Assembly (NCBI GenBank): GCA_030248215.1
Contig: JASANG010003292.1
Span: 248,001-312,000, forward strand
Direction of reading: 5' to 3'
Length of the DNA: 64,000 bases
Origin: Enoplolaimus lenunculus
Taxonomy: Eukaryota; Nematoda; Enoplea; Enoplida; Thoracostomopsidae
The notes below the pieces were generated by a model, which was not told the DNA's origin, did not search any database, and saw nothing but the letters and a program-made list of their open reading frames with translations. Made by a program: the position numbers and the translations under genes. This document shows positions 40,664 through 50,344 of the stretch, in pieces (within the stretch, counting starts at the first letter, position 1; each line of letters starts with the position of its first letter).

Positions 40664-40790
40664 CAGGGTGCAACCGGAATTCCGGTTCCGGCATTATTTT
40701 AACCTCAATTCCTATAGATCACGATTCGACCGGCCGTTCTGATTCCGGTTTAGCGGGATCCGGTTTGCAAGTACAGCCCGGGTCGAACTT
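40664..40790 (+). mobile_element. hAT-like family I, left part
   Basis: CAGGGTGCAACCGGAATTCC and GGTTCCGGCATTATTTT match the left end of the I copy at 45068. The right end is not found. A P-like end (CGTGTCGTACGTCACTC) lies just before it. Confidence 0.6.
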
Positions 40791-41213
40791 TGACATTTAC
40801 ATATTCGGAATTAGGGTTCATTATTGAGTCTAAAATTTTCCGGTTCGGGAGGGGTTACTTTTTGTGTTGTGAAATTTTATAGCTAAAGTGAGTTTTTAGG
40901 CAATATTTTGACGATGTTAACATTGACCAATTTCGCCCATGGTTCAAACATTTTGCCCTTCAGTTGTAATCTCGAAATACTTTTCACGCGCCTTTCGCTA
41001 GATAACACACGACCTCGTGTTCAATGGGAGGATGCGCTCCAAGGATCCGCCCTGCACCTGAAAAGGATTGAAGCTCTCGTTGAAATTAAATTATGGATAG
41101 TAAAATTTATAATAAATCGTACTTTTTACGCAGGGTTTGTTTTCAAAATATATGCTTTATTCGCGTTGTTTTGTTCAGATACGATTATAATGCCAGGTAT
41201 TGGCACAAATTTT
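40791..41213. other. Unassigned; contains the block shared with 11830
   Basis: ATTTTCCGGTTCGGGAGGGG and CTTTTTGTGTTGTGAAATTT near 40838-40880 pair with 11830-11875. The 122-codon plus frame runs into the next MITE and is rejected. Confidence 0.45.
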
Positions 41214-41221
41214 GAAATACT

Positions 41222-41505
41222 CGCCCATGTAATGATCAGGGGCGGAACGTTTTTCTGTGGGACTAGAATAGAGTAAGCTTATTAAGCTTTAGACTAATTT
41301 TTTTGCTTGGCTTAGGCTTAGGTTTAGGCTTAGGCTTAGAAATGTGCTCATTCATACACTTAGGCTTAGGCTTAGGGATATGCTCATTCATACACTTAGG
41401 CTTACTCTTAGGCTTAGGCTTCTTATGCTCTTTCATACGCTAAGGCGTAGGCTTAGGCTTAGGAATATGCTTATAACTGTTCCACCCCTGTACTTTACAT
41501 TGGCC
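41222..41505 (+). mobile_element. TTAGGC-B MITE, perfect TSD
   Basis: CGCCCATGTAATGATCAGGG to ACCCCTGTACTTTACATTGG then CC, flanked by GAAATACT on both sides (41214-41221, 41506-41513). Confidence 0.95.
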
Positions 41506-41553
41506 GAAATACTGATACGTAGCAAAACTTATTTTTGAAAATTTAAACCTAGG

Positions 41554-41780
41554 CCCTTATTCTCAAATGCGTGTAGCACCTATTGATTGCCAGTTGGTGA
41601 TAGGTCTTCTAACTTTCGAACCAGTGAATGTTGAGGCACAAAATTGAGCACATTTTTTGCGCAACATAATTTGCTCAACCCCTGTACAAATTTAGAGTTC
41701 AACAACTGCAATAGTTAGTGAGTTTGAAAACCTATCCCTATCTGATAATAATTGCATATACGCATTTGAGAATATGAACC
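41554..41780 (+). mobile_element. MITE family S (copy 2)
   Basis: CCTTATTCTCAAATGCGTGT to TATACGCATTTGAGAATATG then AACC. This is the best conserved S copy; the inverted ends are about 17 bp. Confidence 0.75.
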
Positions 41781-42129
41781 CTCTGCTTAGGCAAAGGTTT
41801 GCTTGTAGAGGCAATGTATATGTCTTTTCATAAACCTAAACCCAAGCCTGTGGGGGTCATAAAATCTACAATAGCGTTGAACGCTTAGCCTATATTTACC
41901 TGCTTTAAGACTGTTCATTGGTTAAACCGACAACCAAATAGCGTTCAATCAGAGCGCGCTTACGGTAATTTGAACCATCTGGTAAACTCGGTACAGGTTC
42001 GGTGAACCAGAATTTATAATTTTTGTGTTGCTTGGCAACCTTTTATATTATTTTAGGTACAAAATTTTATGGTTTATAATTGAACGGATGGATGCCTTAA
42101 CATTTATTTTTTCCTACTTCTAAAAATTA
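41781..42129. other. Unassigned stretch
   Basis: TAGCGTTGAACGC (41871) and ATAGCGTTCAATC (41938) recall inverted ends 70 bp apart. Otherwise nothing was seen. Confidence 0.35.
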
Positions 42130-42300
42130 CATATATCAAAATATATACTATATATACTAGGTATATATAATATAAATATATATACTATAGATACATATAT
42201 ACATAGTATATATACACATATACATAGTATATATACTTATGTATAATATATAATTATATATACTATATATACATTGTATATAATATATATTGTATTTTAG
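42130..42300. repeat. ATATATAC-type microsatellite
   Basis: About 170 bp of TATATAC/ATATAGTATATATAC words with TACATAGTA variants. Confidence 0.9.
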
Positions 42301-42850
42301 ATGTGAGCGAATATATTTGACTATTTAGTTTTTTTTTTACTAAAATAGCGTCAGGAAATTAGCTATAGCACCAAAAACTCATAAATGCTTTTATATGCAC
42401 ATTTGCGTAGCCAGGCAGCGAGGGACATGGGTGTTCCGCCCCCTACAAATACTCTGCCCCCCCTCCCCTATGTATAACATATACCTTATGGTTGGCTTCC
42501 TTCGTTCCTATCAGTTCACATACGCGCAGCATAGGCAGGTAGTCCTTTTGTGTATTCACCGAAGAATCGGCCTGGCTCGTTAGTCTTTGTATAAAGAATA
42601 GATACAGTAAACCTTGGCTTATTGGCCGACCTGTTTTAGGGCCCCTGTGGCGCAGAAGAACATTCTAAGAAATTTAGATCAGACAGGTTTTTAGTTAAGT
42701 ACAGGATTTAGAATTTACGACGGATTTTAGTCTTCACTGTTCACCTGTTTATGTAACAGAATTAGTATTTGGTATCCGGTTTCGTTTAAAATGTTTAAGG
42801 TTGAAAATTGACTTCGATAAAAGTGTTGCCGTTGAATTAAACCATCATAG
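42301..42850. other. Unassigned; a possible hAT/H end at 42405
   Basis: GCGTAGCCAGGCAGCGAGGG and CTGCCCCCCCTCCCC resemble transposon ends. The rest is featureless. Confidence 0.35.
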
Positions 42851-43410
42851 TACAGGCTCGTAACCAGGTAGCCTTGCTAGGTGACATGGTTCTTAGCAGG
42901 AACTCAATTTTGATGGAACCGGAACAGGAACCGGAATTTGAAATACAATTTTCGTCACCGAATTACTGTTGGACTTTTCAGAAAACTTGGCCACAAAAAT
43001 TGCTTAAGTGAATTTTTTGCTACTTCGTTGTCGAATTCTTGCGAAAACACATCAGAGACGCTTTTATTAACAAAAAATTGAAGTGATTGCAAAAAAACAT
43101 TAATTTCGAATTCACAAATGTTTAAAGACAAAGATTCAAGTATTTAAATGATTATGAATAATTTGCCACAAAACCGGTAAAATTCCGGTTCCTGAATCTT
43201 TGAATGCAGGAACAGCAACAGGAACACAAATTGAATTTTTCCAGGAATTCACGCCGAACACGAATTCCGGTTGAACCTTGCGAGGTGGAGCTAAAAAATT
43301 TTCCATATTATAAGACTTTCGGTTGACTTACAAGCAAGGTTAAAAATTTTGTGGGGGCCAAAATATTTCCAGTGGGGGCTGAGCCTCTCCTGGCCCCCTC
43401 TGGCTGCCCG
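42851..43410 (+). mobile_element. Family H element split by a hAT-like family I element
   Basis: CTCGTAACCAGGTAGCCTTG at left, then the I insertion (42885-43280), then GAGCTAAAAAATTTTCC, GTTGACTTACAAGCAAGG, GGGGGCTGAGCCTCTCC and CCCCCTCTGGCTGCCCG. Confidence 0.78.
42885..43280 (-). mobile_element. hAT-like family I (copy nested in H)
   Basis: Right end CACGAATTCCGGTTGAACC then TTG; left end worn (CATGGTTCTTAGCAGG). The body has GGAACCGGAACAGGAACCGG in both halves. Flanks CTAGGTGA and CGAGGTGG match at 6 of 8. Confidence 0.7.
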
Positions 43411-44087
43411 AAATACTTTGGGAGAATTTAGTGTTGAAAAACGTTTAGTTGTTCAAAACTGTCCCATGTTGACTAAGCTGCCTGTACCTGCACTGACCGC
43501 TAGGCGCATTATTTGATAATATGGGCTGGGCATATAAAAGTGCCGAATATTTTATACGGATTTGCTATTCTAAGAATTTTTTACCTAATGTCCTACATTA
43601 TAAAATCCAGAACTAAAATTTCAACAATAAAAAATTTTAAAATTTCGAACAAATTAAAATCATTCAAACGCGATGCCGTTCAAACTGCCGTCAGGCAAAC
43701 GTAAGTATTCAACGCGGTCTTGGTTTCAGCTGTATAAATACTTAAATGTTCCTATATATTTCATTTTTTTAAAATTGAAATCGTCAGAAACCTAGGCTCG
43801 TCCCTGGCCTCCCATTTGGCTGCGGGCCCGCGTAAACCTGCTGCGATTTGGATGAATGAAAAAATGTTTAAATTTGATTTTGAACATTTTATTGGGAAAT
43901 TATTAATATTTGCTAACGATCACCGTCTGCTTGGGCTGTTTATAGTTGTGTATTCGTTTGGATTCGTGGTTGGCTTTTGGTATGCTTATTGCTTCAGTCA
44001 CCTCTACGATTTAAGTCTTATTCGTATCGTTGAGTATCGTTGAGCTTTCCAAGACTTTCTCGTGATTTGTGATTATTGTTGAGAAAC
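43411..44087. other. Unassigned; one hydrophobic ORF
   Basis: A 75-codon plus frame (43816-44043) has a likely membrane span (LLGLFIVVYSFGFVVGFWY). It begins inside a repeat-like GCGGGCCCGC right end, so the start is doubtful. No family recognised. Confidence 0.2.
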
Positions 44088-44366
44088 GAATGTGAGAATT
44101 TTTTTGTGATGAAATGGTAAGACAATAATTATTCCCCTCAGAATTTTTTGTAAAAAAACTGTAATTTTTCCCTTAGAAATTTTTTTTGTAAAAAAATACA
44201 TTTTTTCCTATCGGAAACAAAGTTTTTGGAGATCAAATGAAATAAGCCTACTTTATGCTATTTTTCGCTGCCAATGACAAAATAGCATACAGTAAAAATT
44301 TGAACTTCATAGAGCATTTGCCAGCCCGTCCCAACCGTCAGAAAATGCTGGATCTGCCGCTGTACC
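44088..44366 (-). mobile_element. hAT-like MITE, family V (copy 5), worn
   Basis: TTTTTTGTGATGAAATGGTA, AATTTTTCCCTTAG and GCATTTGCCAGCCCG mark V on the minus strand. The end is AAATGCTGGATCTGCCGCTG. Confidence 0.65.
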
Positions 44367-44491
44367 ACCGGATTTAATATTTACAGTGTCGTTTGTCAAA
44401 TTCGGGATTCAAGATTGCTTCTCGAAAACTTTCTGGATTCGCCTCTGTGATTTGCATCTTGCTACACATGCTAATTGATGAAAATAACATA

Positions 44492-44760
44492 CTATAGTAA
44501 AAGCTCGTAATAGGGGCCAGTTATATAATAAGGGCCATTCTTAATTTATATAAATTTTTGGTAACGTTGCTAATTTCCCATCGATTTCATTGGGTGAAAG
44601 TTCAAATGAAAGATAAGTGTTTGTTTGTAATACTGGTGTCAATTTGCAAGTTTCATTTGCTTAAATGGTTATCGAGATATTGCGAAAAATCGTCAAGTGT
44701 CCCGCATTAAAAGCTTTTTTAAAACATGGCGGCCCTTAATACCTACGAGCTTTTACTATG
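44492..44760 (+). mobile_element. 269-bp TA-flanked MITE
   Basis: CTATAGTAAAAGCTCGTA and TACGAGCTTTTACTATG are inverted, and TA lies on both sides (44490-44491, 44761-44762). GGGGCC and GGCCC follow at the same distance inside each end. TA target suggests Tc1/mariner. Only one copy in the window. Confidence 0.8.
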
Positions 44761-44919
44761 TATATTTAAAGTATTTGTGTGGCCCCCGGAACAAAAATTC
44801 GAGCTACGCCTATGGTGAACGGGTGCCATTGGAAGTATATATCTTCACATTCAATAGCTCACCGTCATTACCTTTTATTGTCCATTGTAGCGCAAATGTC
44901 ATTCTTACGCCTTGACTTT

Positions 44920-44972
44920 GGGATTATGCCTAGGAGTATGCATTACTGTTACGGCCCTGTTCTATACATTTG
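44920..44972 (+). mobile_element. TTAGGC-C right-end fragment
   Basis: GGAGTATGCATTACTGTTAC and GGCCCTGTTCTATACATTTG. Confidence 0.65.
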
Positions 44973-45067
44973 CAAAGGCAAAGGGCTTACTTCTAAAATC
45001 ACCCTCCTGGCTACGCGTTGTGGTTGGGTTCTTGGGTTTATCAGGTTATTGGTTATGCCGTCATAGG

Positions 45068-45491
45068 CAGGGTGCAACCGGAATTTCAGTTCCGGTAGGG
45101 AAATCCGATATTTTTCACCATCCGGTTCCGGCAAAGAATCCGGTATTTTTCGCCGGAATTTTCCGGTATTTTTGGTATTGAAAATGTTTTCTCATTTGAA
45201 AATTTAAGAAAAATTGGCATATTATTGTAACTTATTTTTCTAAAATTGTCTGAACGTGTGTTGCCAAAGTTTTCAATTTGTGTCATATTTTATAATTGAT
45301 CATATGTTTCCCAGCTACTGCATTTGTTTCAGAATTTTGACATCTTAAATGGTGTGTTTACACCGTTAAATGCGATAAAATAGCGTTAAAAATGAGTTTT
45401 TGGGCAACAAGGATTTTTTTGTTTTCCAGTTCCGCTATTTTTTAACTTTCCGGTTCCGTTTCCGGTATTTTATAATTCCGGTTGCACCCTG
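45068..45491 (+). mobile_element. hAT-like family I (424 bp, full length)
   Basis: CAGGGTGCAACCGGAATTTC to ATTCCGGTTGCACCCTG. Flanks GTCATAGG (45060-45067) and GTCATAAG (45492-45499) match at 7 of 8. Both subterminal zones carry TCCGGTATTTT repeats. Confidence 0.9.
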
Positions 45492-46015
45492 GTCATAAGA
45501 TATATACGTTTAAAATATGATTAAAATTCAAACCAAATATGAGTTTTTAAGTTATTTTCAAATATTTCAGGGAACCTATTTTAAGTAGTAAAATTGTGTC
45601 AGGTGTCGCATTTAAAGTATAGTGGTTTATTTACTGCTTAAAAAGGTTTTTTTGGGTAAACGACAGCGGGCGGTTGTGTGTGCGTGCCACCACCGGAGCC
45701 GACAAATTATGAACAACGACCTGTGTCACCGACACGAGTTATTGTTGAAACGCGAGTTCAAAGTATGGACGATGGGGGCAACAACGACTCCAGGTTGAGA
45801 TTGTAGACAAAGCTACGAGTGATGGAAGCAGGTAAGAATACCTAGTTTAAAAGATCAAAAAGCAACCAAGCGTCGAAAGGGGCAACGCCTGTTTTTAATG
45901 TATACACACTCACCCCCCCTAAGTGATACAGTTTTTCGATATTGAATATATTTCGTCAAAAAATTTTTTGACCCTGCATCATATTGTTGCCCTGTGTATT
46001 GAGTCTCGTTTTTGC
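45492..46015. other. Unassigned, GC-richer patch with a splice-donor-like site
   Basis: 45660-45835 is richer in G and C than its surroundings and ends GCAGGTAAGAA, a good donor sequence (exon edge at 45830). A short open frame (SSKYGRWGQQRLQVEIVDKA..) precedes it, but no acceptor or longer frame supports an exon. Confidence 0.2.
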
Positions 46016-46138
46016 TCAACCAGTACTGGGACTCGGGGCAATAGAGTTGGTTTAGGCTTTAGACTATTTTTTGCTCAGGCTTATGTGCCGATTTAGTTTT
46101 AGACTTATCTTTACACTGTTGTGTAGACGGAATGCTTA

Positions 46139-46272
46139 GAGTGGCGCTATACGTTTAGTACCGTCCGGCGTCGTCCCTCGCCGTTGTTCACCTTGCGCTA
46201 TCATACGCGGGTTACTGACGTACGATACCGTATGGTGGTATACGGCACCGCACGACGAGTACAGCGCCACCG
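46139..46272 (+). mobile_element. Family P (copy 3), nested, TTA target
   Basis: GAGTGGCGCTATACG to GTACAGCGCCACCG, flanked by TTA on both sides (46136-46138, 46273-46275). TTA/TAA duplications are typical of PIF/Harbinger. CpG-rich interior. Confidence 0.78.
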
Positions 46273-46316
46273 TTAGGAATACGCTTAGGCTACTGTTACG
46301 CCTCTAAACTGTAACA

Positions 46317-46717
46317 CCGGGATCGACCGGATATCCGGTTCCGGTTTAATATCCGGCAAAATCCGACATGAGTATCCGGTTGCGGTATCCGGTATAAACC
46401 TACCTGAAACCGGATATTTGTGGTTGTGGTTCCAAATATAATAAAACTGTTTTTTGCACGTCAAAATACTAGATATTTTGAAGCGACTACAATTCCGGGC
46501 AATTCATGAATGAACGCTGACATGGAATGAAAACTCGAAACCCAAAATTAATCTTAAATCCATAAATACAGAATATTTTCCACGACTCAAATACTTGCAA
46601 CAGTGTACAAATTTAGATCCTATATCCGGTTAACACCCGGGCTCCGGTTCTGGTACAAAATTCACTATCCGGCTCGGGTTCCGGTATTGGGTAAAATTAA
46701 TATCCGGTCGATCCCTA
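46317..46717 (+). mobile_element. hAT-like family J (401 bp), nested
   Basis: CCGGGATCGACCGGATATCC to ATATCCGGTCGATCCCTA, flanked by CTGTAACA and ACGTAACA (6 of 8). Many TCCGGTT palindromic words inside. Confidence 0.85.
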
Positions 46718-46733
46718 ACGTAACATTGGCCGC

Positions 46734-47198
46734 ACTTTTTAGTAATAGGTAGGTATACTGGGCGCTCATGAGTGATTTAGCTTTTTTTTCTCAATGTAGC
46801 CTTATAAAGCGTTAATTTTTGCAATAAACACATTTATAATAACCTGAAACACGCCGAATGGTTGATTATAATCATTAGAAACCGTTCTTTGAACCTGTAA
46901 AAATATAAAACAATGCTATTTTTGCTAGCTATGTATTTAGTAGTTATTGCATCATACAGAATTTTTGTGCTATGCAAAAATATAGCTATATTTTCGTAGG
47001 CACCGACGTACCGGCGTGCCAGTTGGTTTAGGTCACGTATATAATTAGAGGTAGCGATGCAACTCTTACGTACAACAGTGTTGCGTGGTACCTGTGTTGC
47101 CGGGACAAACACGTCAAAATATTACTGTATTTTCTAGTTTAGCTGATTTTTAGTTTAGTTTGTTTTGGAAAACATTAGCCGTATGCGATATTTATATA
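46734..47198. other. Unassigned stretch
   Basis: A minus-strand 92-codon frame (46834-47112) is open across most of it, but with no motif or codon bias I can see. No repeat partner. Confidence 0.3.
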
Positions 47199-47526
47199 TT
47201 AGAGCTATCCCAAGGCCGGGGCCCGGGCCGGAAAGTGCCGGGACTGAAATGGTAGACAATTTATGAAAATTTTTTTACTCGTTCACTCGTAACGCGTTGT
47301 TGTGTATAAAAATTAATTCAAACCGTGATTTTAATATCAGCTCTATGATTCGCGAAAACAGCATCGTATGTCACGCTGACACTACAAGCGATTTATCTCT
47401 CTTTCTGTATATACGTGTGAATATGTAGGTAGTTTTCGAGCGTTCTTATGACATGGGGTTTTATTATAGCAAGCAATAGTCTTAGCCCCGGCCCCGGCAG
47501 AAATCATGGCCCCGGGACAGTTCTAA
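47199..47526 (+). mobile_element. TIR element with GGCCGGGGCC subterminal blocks
   Basis: TTAGAGCTATCCC and GGGACAGTTCTAA are inverted ends; inside them GGCCGGGGCCCGGGCCGG and GCCCCGGCCCCGGC mirror each other. The AT-rich middle has no ORF. Single copy here. Confidence 0.68.
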
Positions 47527-47689
47527 CGGTTATATACGTATATATCTGCATATACGTATATATGTATAGATAATTCTTGTCAGAGGGCACAATCGGTGGT
47601 CTATCTTTGACAGGTTCCGGTTCCGGTTGAAAATCCACCTATGGACGGCGCCAGATAACGTTGAAAAGTTTCCAAAAGTATAGCACCAT

Positions 47690-47740
47690 ACTATATTTAT
47701 ATATAGATATATCTATATATCCAATATATAGATATATCCT
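47690..47740. repeat. Palindromic ATATAGATATATC run
   Basis: TATATAGATATATCTATATA and a second GATATATCC, a short AT microsatellite able to fold on itself. Confidence 0.8.
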
Positions 47741-47964
47741 AAACCTAAGCCTATGCCTATATATAACAGAAATAGAATGCCAACGCCCGGATGGGAGGTA
47801 ACGCAACTACAATAAATTTATAAAATAATATTAACTTAAATAAACTCGCTTCCCTTGGCTGTTTCAAAATTTGGATCTCTGGATGGTCGAGTCTTCTCAA
47901 TGTTTGCTGACTGAAACAACAAGTTGAACTCAACTGAAGTTGATTGCGTCATTAAGCTTGCGCT

Positions 47965-48076
47965 CAGGTGGCAGTGTGGTTAGCTGGTTGTTAGAATGAC
48001 ATCATTTGTTAATTTTAGCAGCAATCATTGCATGCTAAAATAGTGTGAAACATCGGCTCATCCCACTGCCCACCTG
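47965..48076 (+). mobile_element. Small TIR element (CAGGTGGCAGTG ends)
   Basis: CAGGTGGCAGTG (47965) and CACTGCCCACCTG (about 48064) are inverted, roughly 110 bp apart. A similar CACTGCCCACTCAAAAG word lies at 11957. Confidence 0.5.
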
Positions 48077-48128
48077 ATGCATAGCAGGACCGTATACTGT
48101 GGTGGTTGTGGTAGTTGCTGTTGCTGCT

Positions 48129-48265
48129 GATCGGAGGTCACGAGGGACGGTCTATGACCACTGGGCAGAGTGCTGTCAGAGGCATAAACTTGTTGGTGAT
48201 CGGAAACCACGAGGGACGATATATGATCACTGGGCAGAGTGCTGTCAGGTGCGTAGACAAGGGAA
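48129..48265. repeat. Two tandem units of 69 bp
   Basis: GATCGGAGGTCACGAGGGAC (48129) and GATCGGAAACCACGAGGGAC (48198), each followed by CACTGGGCAGAGTGCTGTCA. Differences are mostly transitions. Confidence 0.88.
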
Positions 48266-48442
48266 CGGTTATAGCGGATATAACTCCGCTCGAAAATGGC
48301 TGAGAGGCCAATAGAACGTTTAGCATCGCTTAGAAGAATAATTTTTAGAATTAATAGCAGATAAAATAATTTATCGCTCGCTGCGATTGGTCACGACAAT
48401 TCTTACCCTTCCCGAAATGAAATCGTTAGCTATGATAATTTT

Positions 48443-48687
48443 GGCCCGTGTATAGAACAGGGTCGAAACAGTAGTATAAGCATATTCGTACGCCTAAGCC
48501 TAAGCCTAAGCGTATGGATGAGCCTATTCCTAAGCCTAAGCCTAAGCATAAGCCTAAGCGTATGGATGAGCCTATTCCTGCGCCTAAGCCTAAGCCTAAG
48601 CCTAAGCAAAAAAAATAGTCTAAAGCTTAAACTGACTCTATTATAGCTCCTCCGGAAAACGATCCGGCCCTGTTCTATACATGGGCC
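48443..48687 (-). mobile_element. TTAGGC-C MITE, perfect TSD
   Basis: GGCCCGTGTATAGAACAGGG to CCCTGTTCTATACATGGGCC, flanked exactly by ATAATTTT (48435-48442, 48688-48695). The core holds two GTATGGATGAGCCTATTCCT units. Confidence 0.95.
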
Positions 48688-48695
48688 ATAATTTT

Positions 48696-49025
48696 TGTGC
48701 CGTTGGGGGTAAGGGAAAGACGAGGGTGCGGTAATGCGGTACTTAGAAATCATTTAAGGGGTTGCGTTTGTAAATCGAGAGCGAATGAGATTGACACAGG
48801 TTTATTGTTATCAAGGGAAACGCAAATTGATTGGCGATATTTATTCGAAAAGTCGTAAAAACCTGTGCGCGGAACAATAAAGTATTTTGGCAACAATGTC
48901 GGAAATGGTCTGGTTCGCTACAAAATGAACGGAAGATAAAATGAATGGTTAACTCGGTTGGAATTATTGATGGTATGAATGAAGAAATCTTGAAAAATGC
49001 TTAACAAAATATACTGCTGGCCAAT
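48696..49025. other. Unassigned stretch
   Basis: No repeat or coding frame recognised in about 330 bp. Confidence 0.45.
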
Positions 49026-49505
49026 CTACGACAATTGGTCGCATGACAACTTGTCGCCGAACAGTGTCGTAAAGCTTATGAATAAAAATATAAGCATAAT
49101 TCTAAGCATATTCATAAGCCTAATTTGCCAATGTTAGTTTTAGCGCCTTAAAAGTAGATTAAGCGTATTCCTAAGCATAAGCCAAAGCCTAAGCCTAAGC
49201 GTTACAAAAGCGTATTCCTAAGCCTAAGCCAAAGCCTAAGTCTAAGCGTTACAAAAGCGTATTCCTAAGCCTGAGCCTAAGTCTAAGCGTTGCAAGAGCG
49301 TATTCCTAAGCCTAAGCCAAACCTAAGCCTAAGCAAAAAATGTAGTCTAGAATGTAAGCATACTTTTTACAGACCCACCAGAAACCGGGACGGTCGTAAA
49401 AGTAACATGGGCTAGCGTAAGCATGATGATGGACGACGAATTATCGAGTTGATCAAATTTCGGATTACAGCTTGTCGGGCGACGAATTGTCTGGTGACGA
49501 ATTGG
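49026..49505 (+). mobile_element. MITE family O (copy 3) split by a TTAGGC-A MITE
   Basis: TACGACAATTGGTCGCATGA at left; GATGATGGACGACGAATTAT and GTCGGGCGACGAATTGTC at right, with the A element between. Removing it leaves a normal length family O copy. Confidence 0.8.
49126..49413 (-). mobile_element. TTAGGC-A MITE nested in O
   Basis: TGCCAATGTTAGTTTTAGCG to GGTCGTAAAAGTAACATGGG then CT. The core has three GCGTTACAAAAGCGTATTCC units. The TSD is not clear. Confidence 0.88.
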
Positions 49506-49901
49506 AAGCAAAATGTTTATTAATAATTAATTTTTTCCAGATTGCACCTTAGCTCCAACCTCCAGTGTGTGGAAGACACTACAAATATTTAATATATTGA
49601 TAGATTCTATAAGACTACATTGCTATGAAATATATTTCAAATAATTATATTGAAGTAATTCTATTTTAACAAAATATTTATTTTTATATATTTTGTAGAA
49701 TGGGCTAATTTTAAATAGTATGCATTGTGGCTAAGATGTAGATAGATTCTTTTGCAGATCGAATGAACACTAAAAAGATGATTTGGCCAACGTTAGGGCC
49801 TGTGGTCAGTATTATGCCTTTATATTTAGCTTCATCAGAATATACTTAAATTTAGCAAAATTCAAAGAAATTGTATAATTCCCTTTGCTACACTATAAAA
49901 C
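49506..49901. other. Unassigned AT-rich stretch
   Basis: Nothing recognised. Confidence 0.45.
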
Positions 49902-50010
49902 GCTCAGTGAATCGAATTTGACTCTGACGCAGTCGAATTTAACTCAGTTTGCGTAGTCAGAAAAAGCCTATTTCCGAGAGAGTCAATTTGACTCATCATT
50001 TTCTACAGTG
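49902..50010. mobile_element. Family D, right half
   Basis: CGCTCAGTGAATCGAATTTG to TCATCATTTTCTACAGTG. The left arm is gone. Confidence 0.78.
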
Positions 50011-50082
50011 CATATACGTAATCTTCAGGCCTGGCTTCCCAAATACCGCGAGCTGTTCTGTCAAAAGTAGCATACAACCTGC

Positions 50083-50217
50083 TCATCGTCGCCATTCATG
50101 GTCGAATGTCGCAATGAATCGCTCATGCGGGTATGTTTTCAGCCTTAGATCATACGAGCCGCCGTCTATTTCTTTAAAGCTGCCGACAAGCAAAAAAAGC
50201 ACCAAAAAACCTGCCAT
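50083..50217 (-). CDS. Putative small secreted peptide (44 aa)
   Basis: The minus-strand ATG has a strong start context (AAAATGG: A at -3, G at +4). The N-terminus reads like a signal peptide: short, uncharged, with the core FLVLFLLVG, then GSFKEIDGG. The rest (SYDLRLKTYPHERFIATFDHEWRR) is basic and aromatic, without cysteines, and stops at TGA. The GSYDLRLKTY part faintly recalls the start of the Notch-ligand MNNL domain, but that is too weak to use. It may be a complete peptide or a first exon, with CAGGTTGTA just past the stop as a weak donor. Upstream (higher coordinates) lies the CRE/CCAAT array; a TATA-like GTATATTC is about 80 bp before the ATG. A larger antisense plus frame (49949-50350) starts inside a D element and is less convincing. 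An accidental frame is possible. Confidence 0.25.
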   Translation of the reverse strand: MAGFLVLFLLVGSFKEIDGGSYDLRLKTYPHERFIATFDHEWRR

Positions 50218-50344
50218 TTTTAGACGCACGCCACCGCATGCTGTATACAACACTGCCAAGAAGAAGCTATTGGTAATTGTTTTTCGATGGAGAAGAATAT
50301 ACATGAACACACTGTCGTTTGACACACCGTTTAGTGAAGAGTAT

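Larger units (their letters stand above)
46016..46733 (+). mobile_element. Worn TTAGGC-A MITE carrying P and J insertions
   Basis: GGCAATAGAGTTGGTTTAGG, TTTAGACTATTTTTTGCTC, then the P insertion, GGAATACGCTTAGGCTACTG, TTACGCCTCTAAACTGTAAC, then the J insertion, and CGTAACATTGGCC. The left TIR itself is not recognisable. Confidence 0.75.

Noticed and set aside
40908-41276. 122-residue plus-strand ORF
   Set aside because: It runs into the arm of a TTAGGC-B MITE, so its end at least is transposon DNA.
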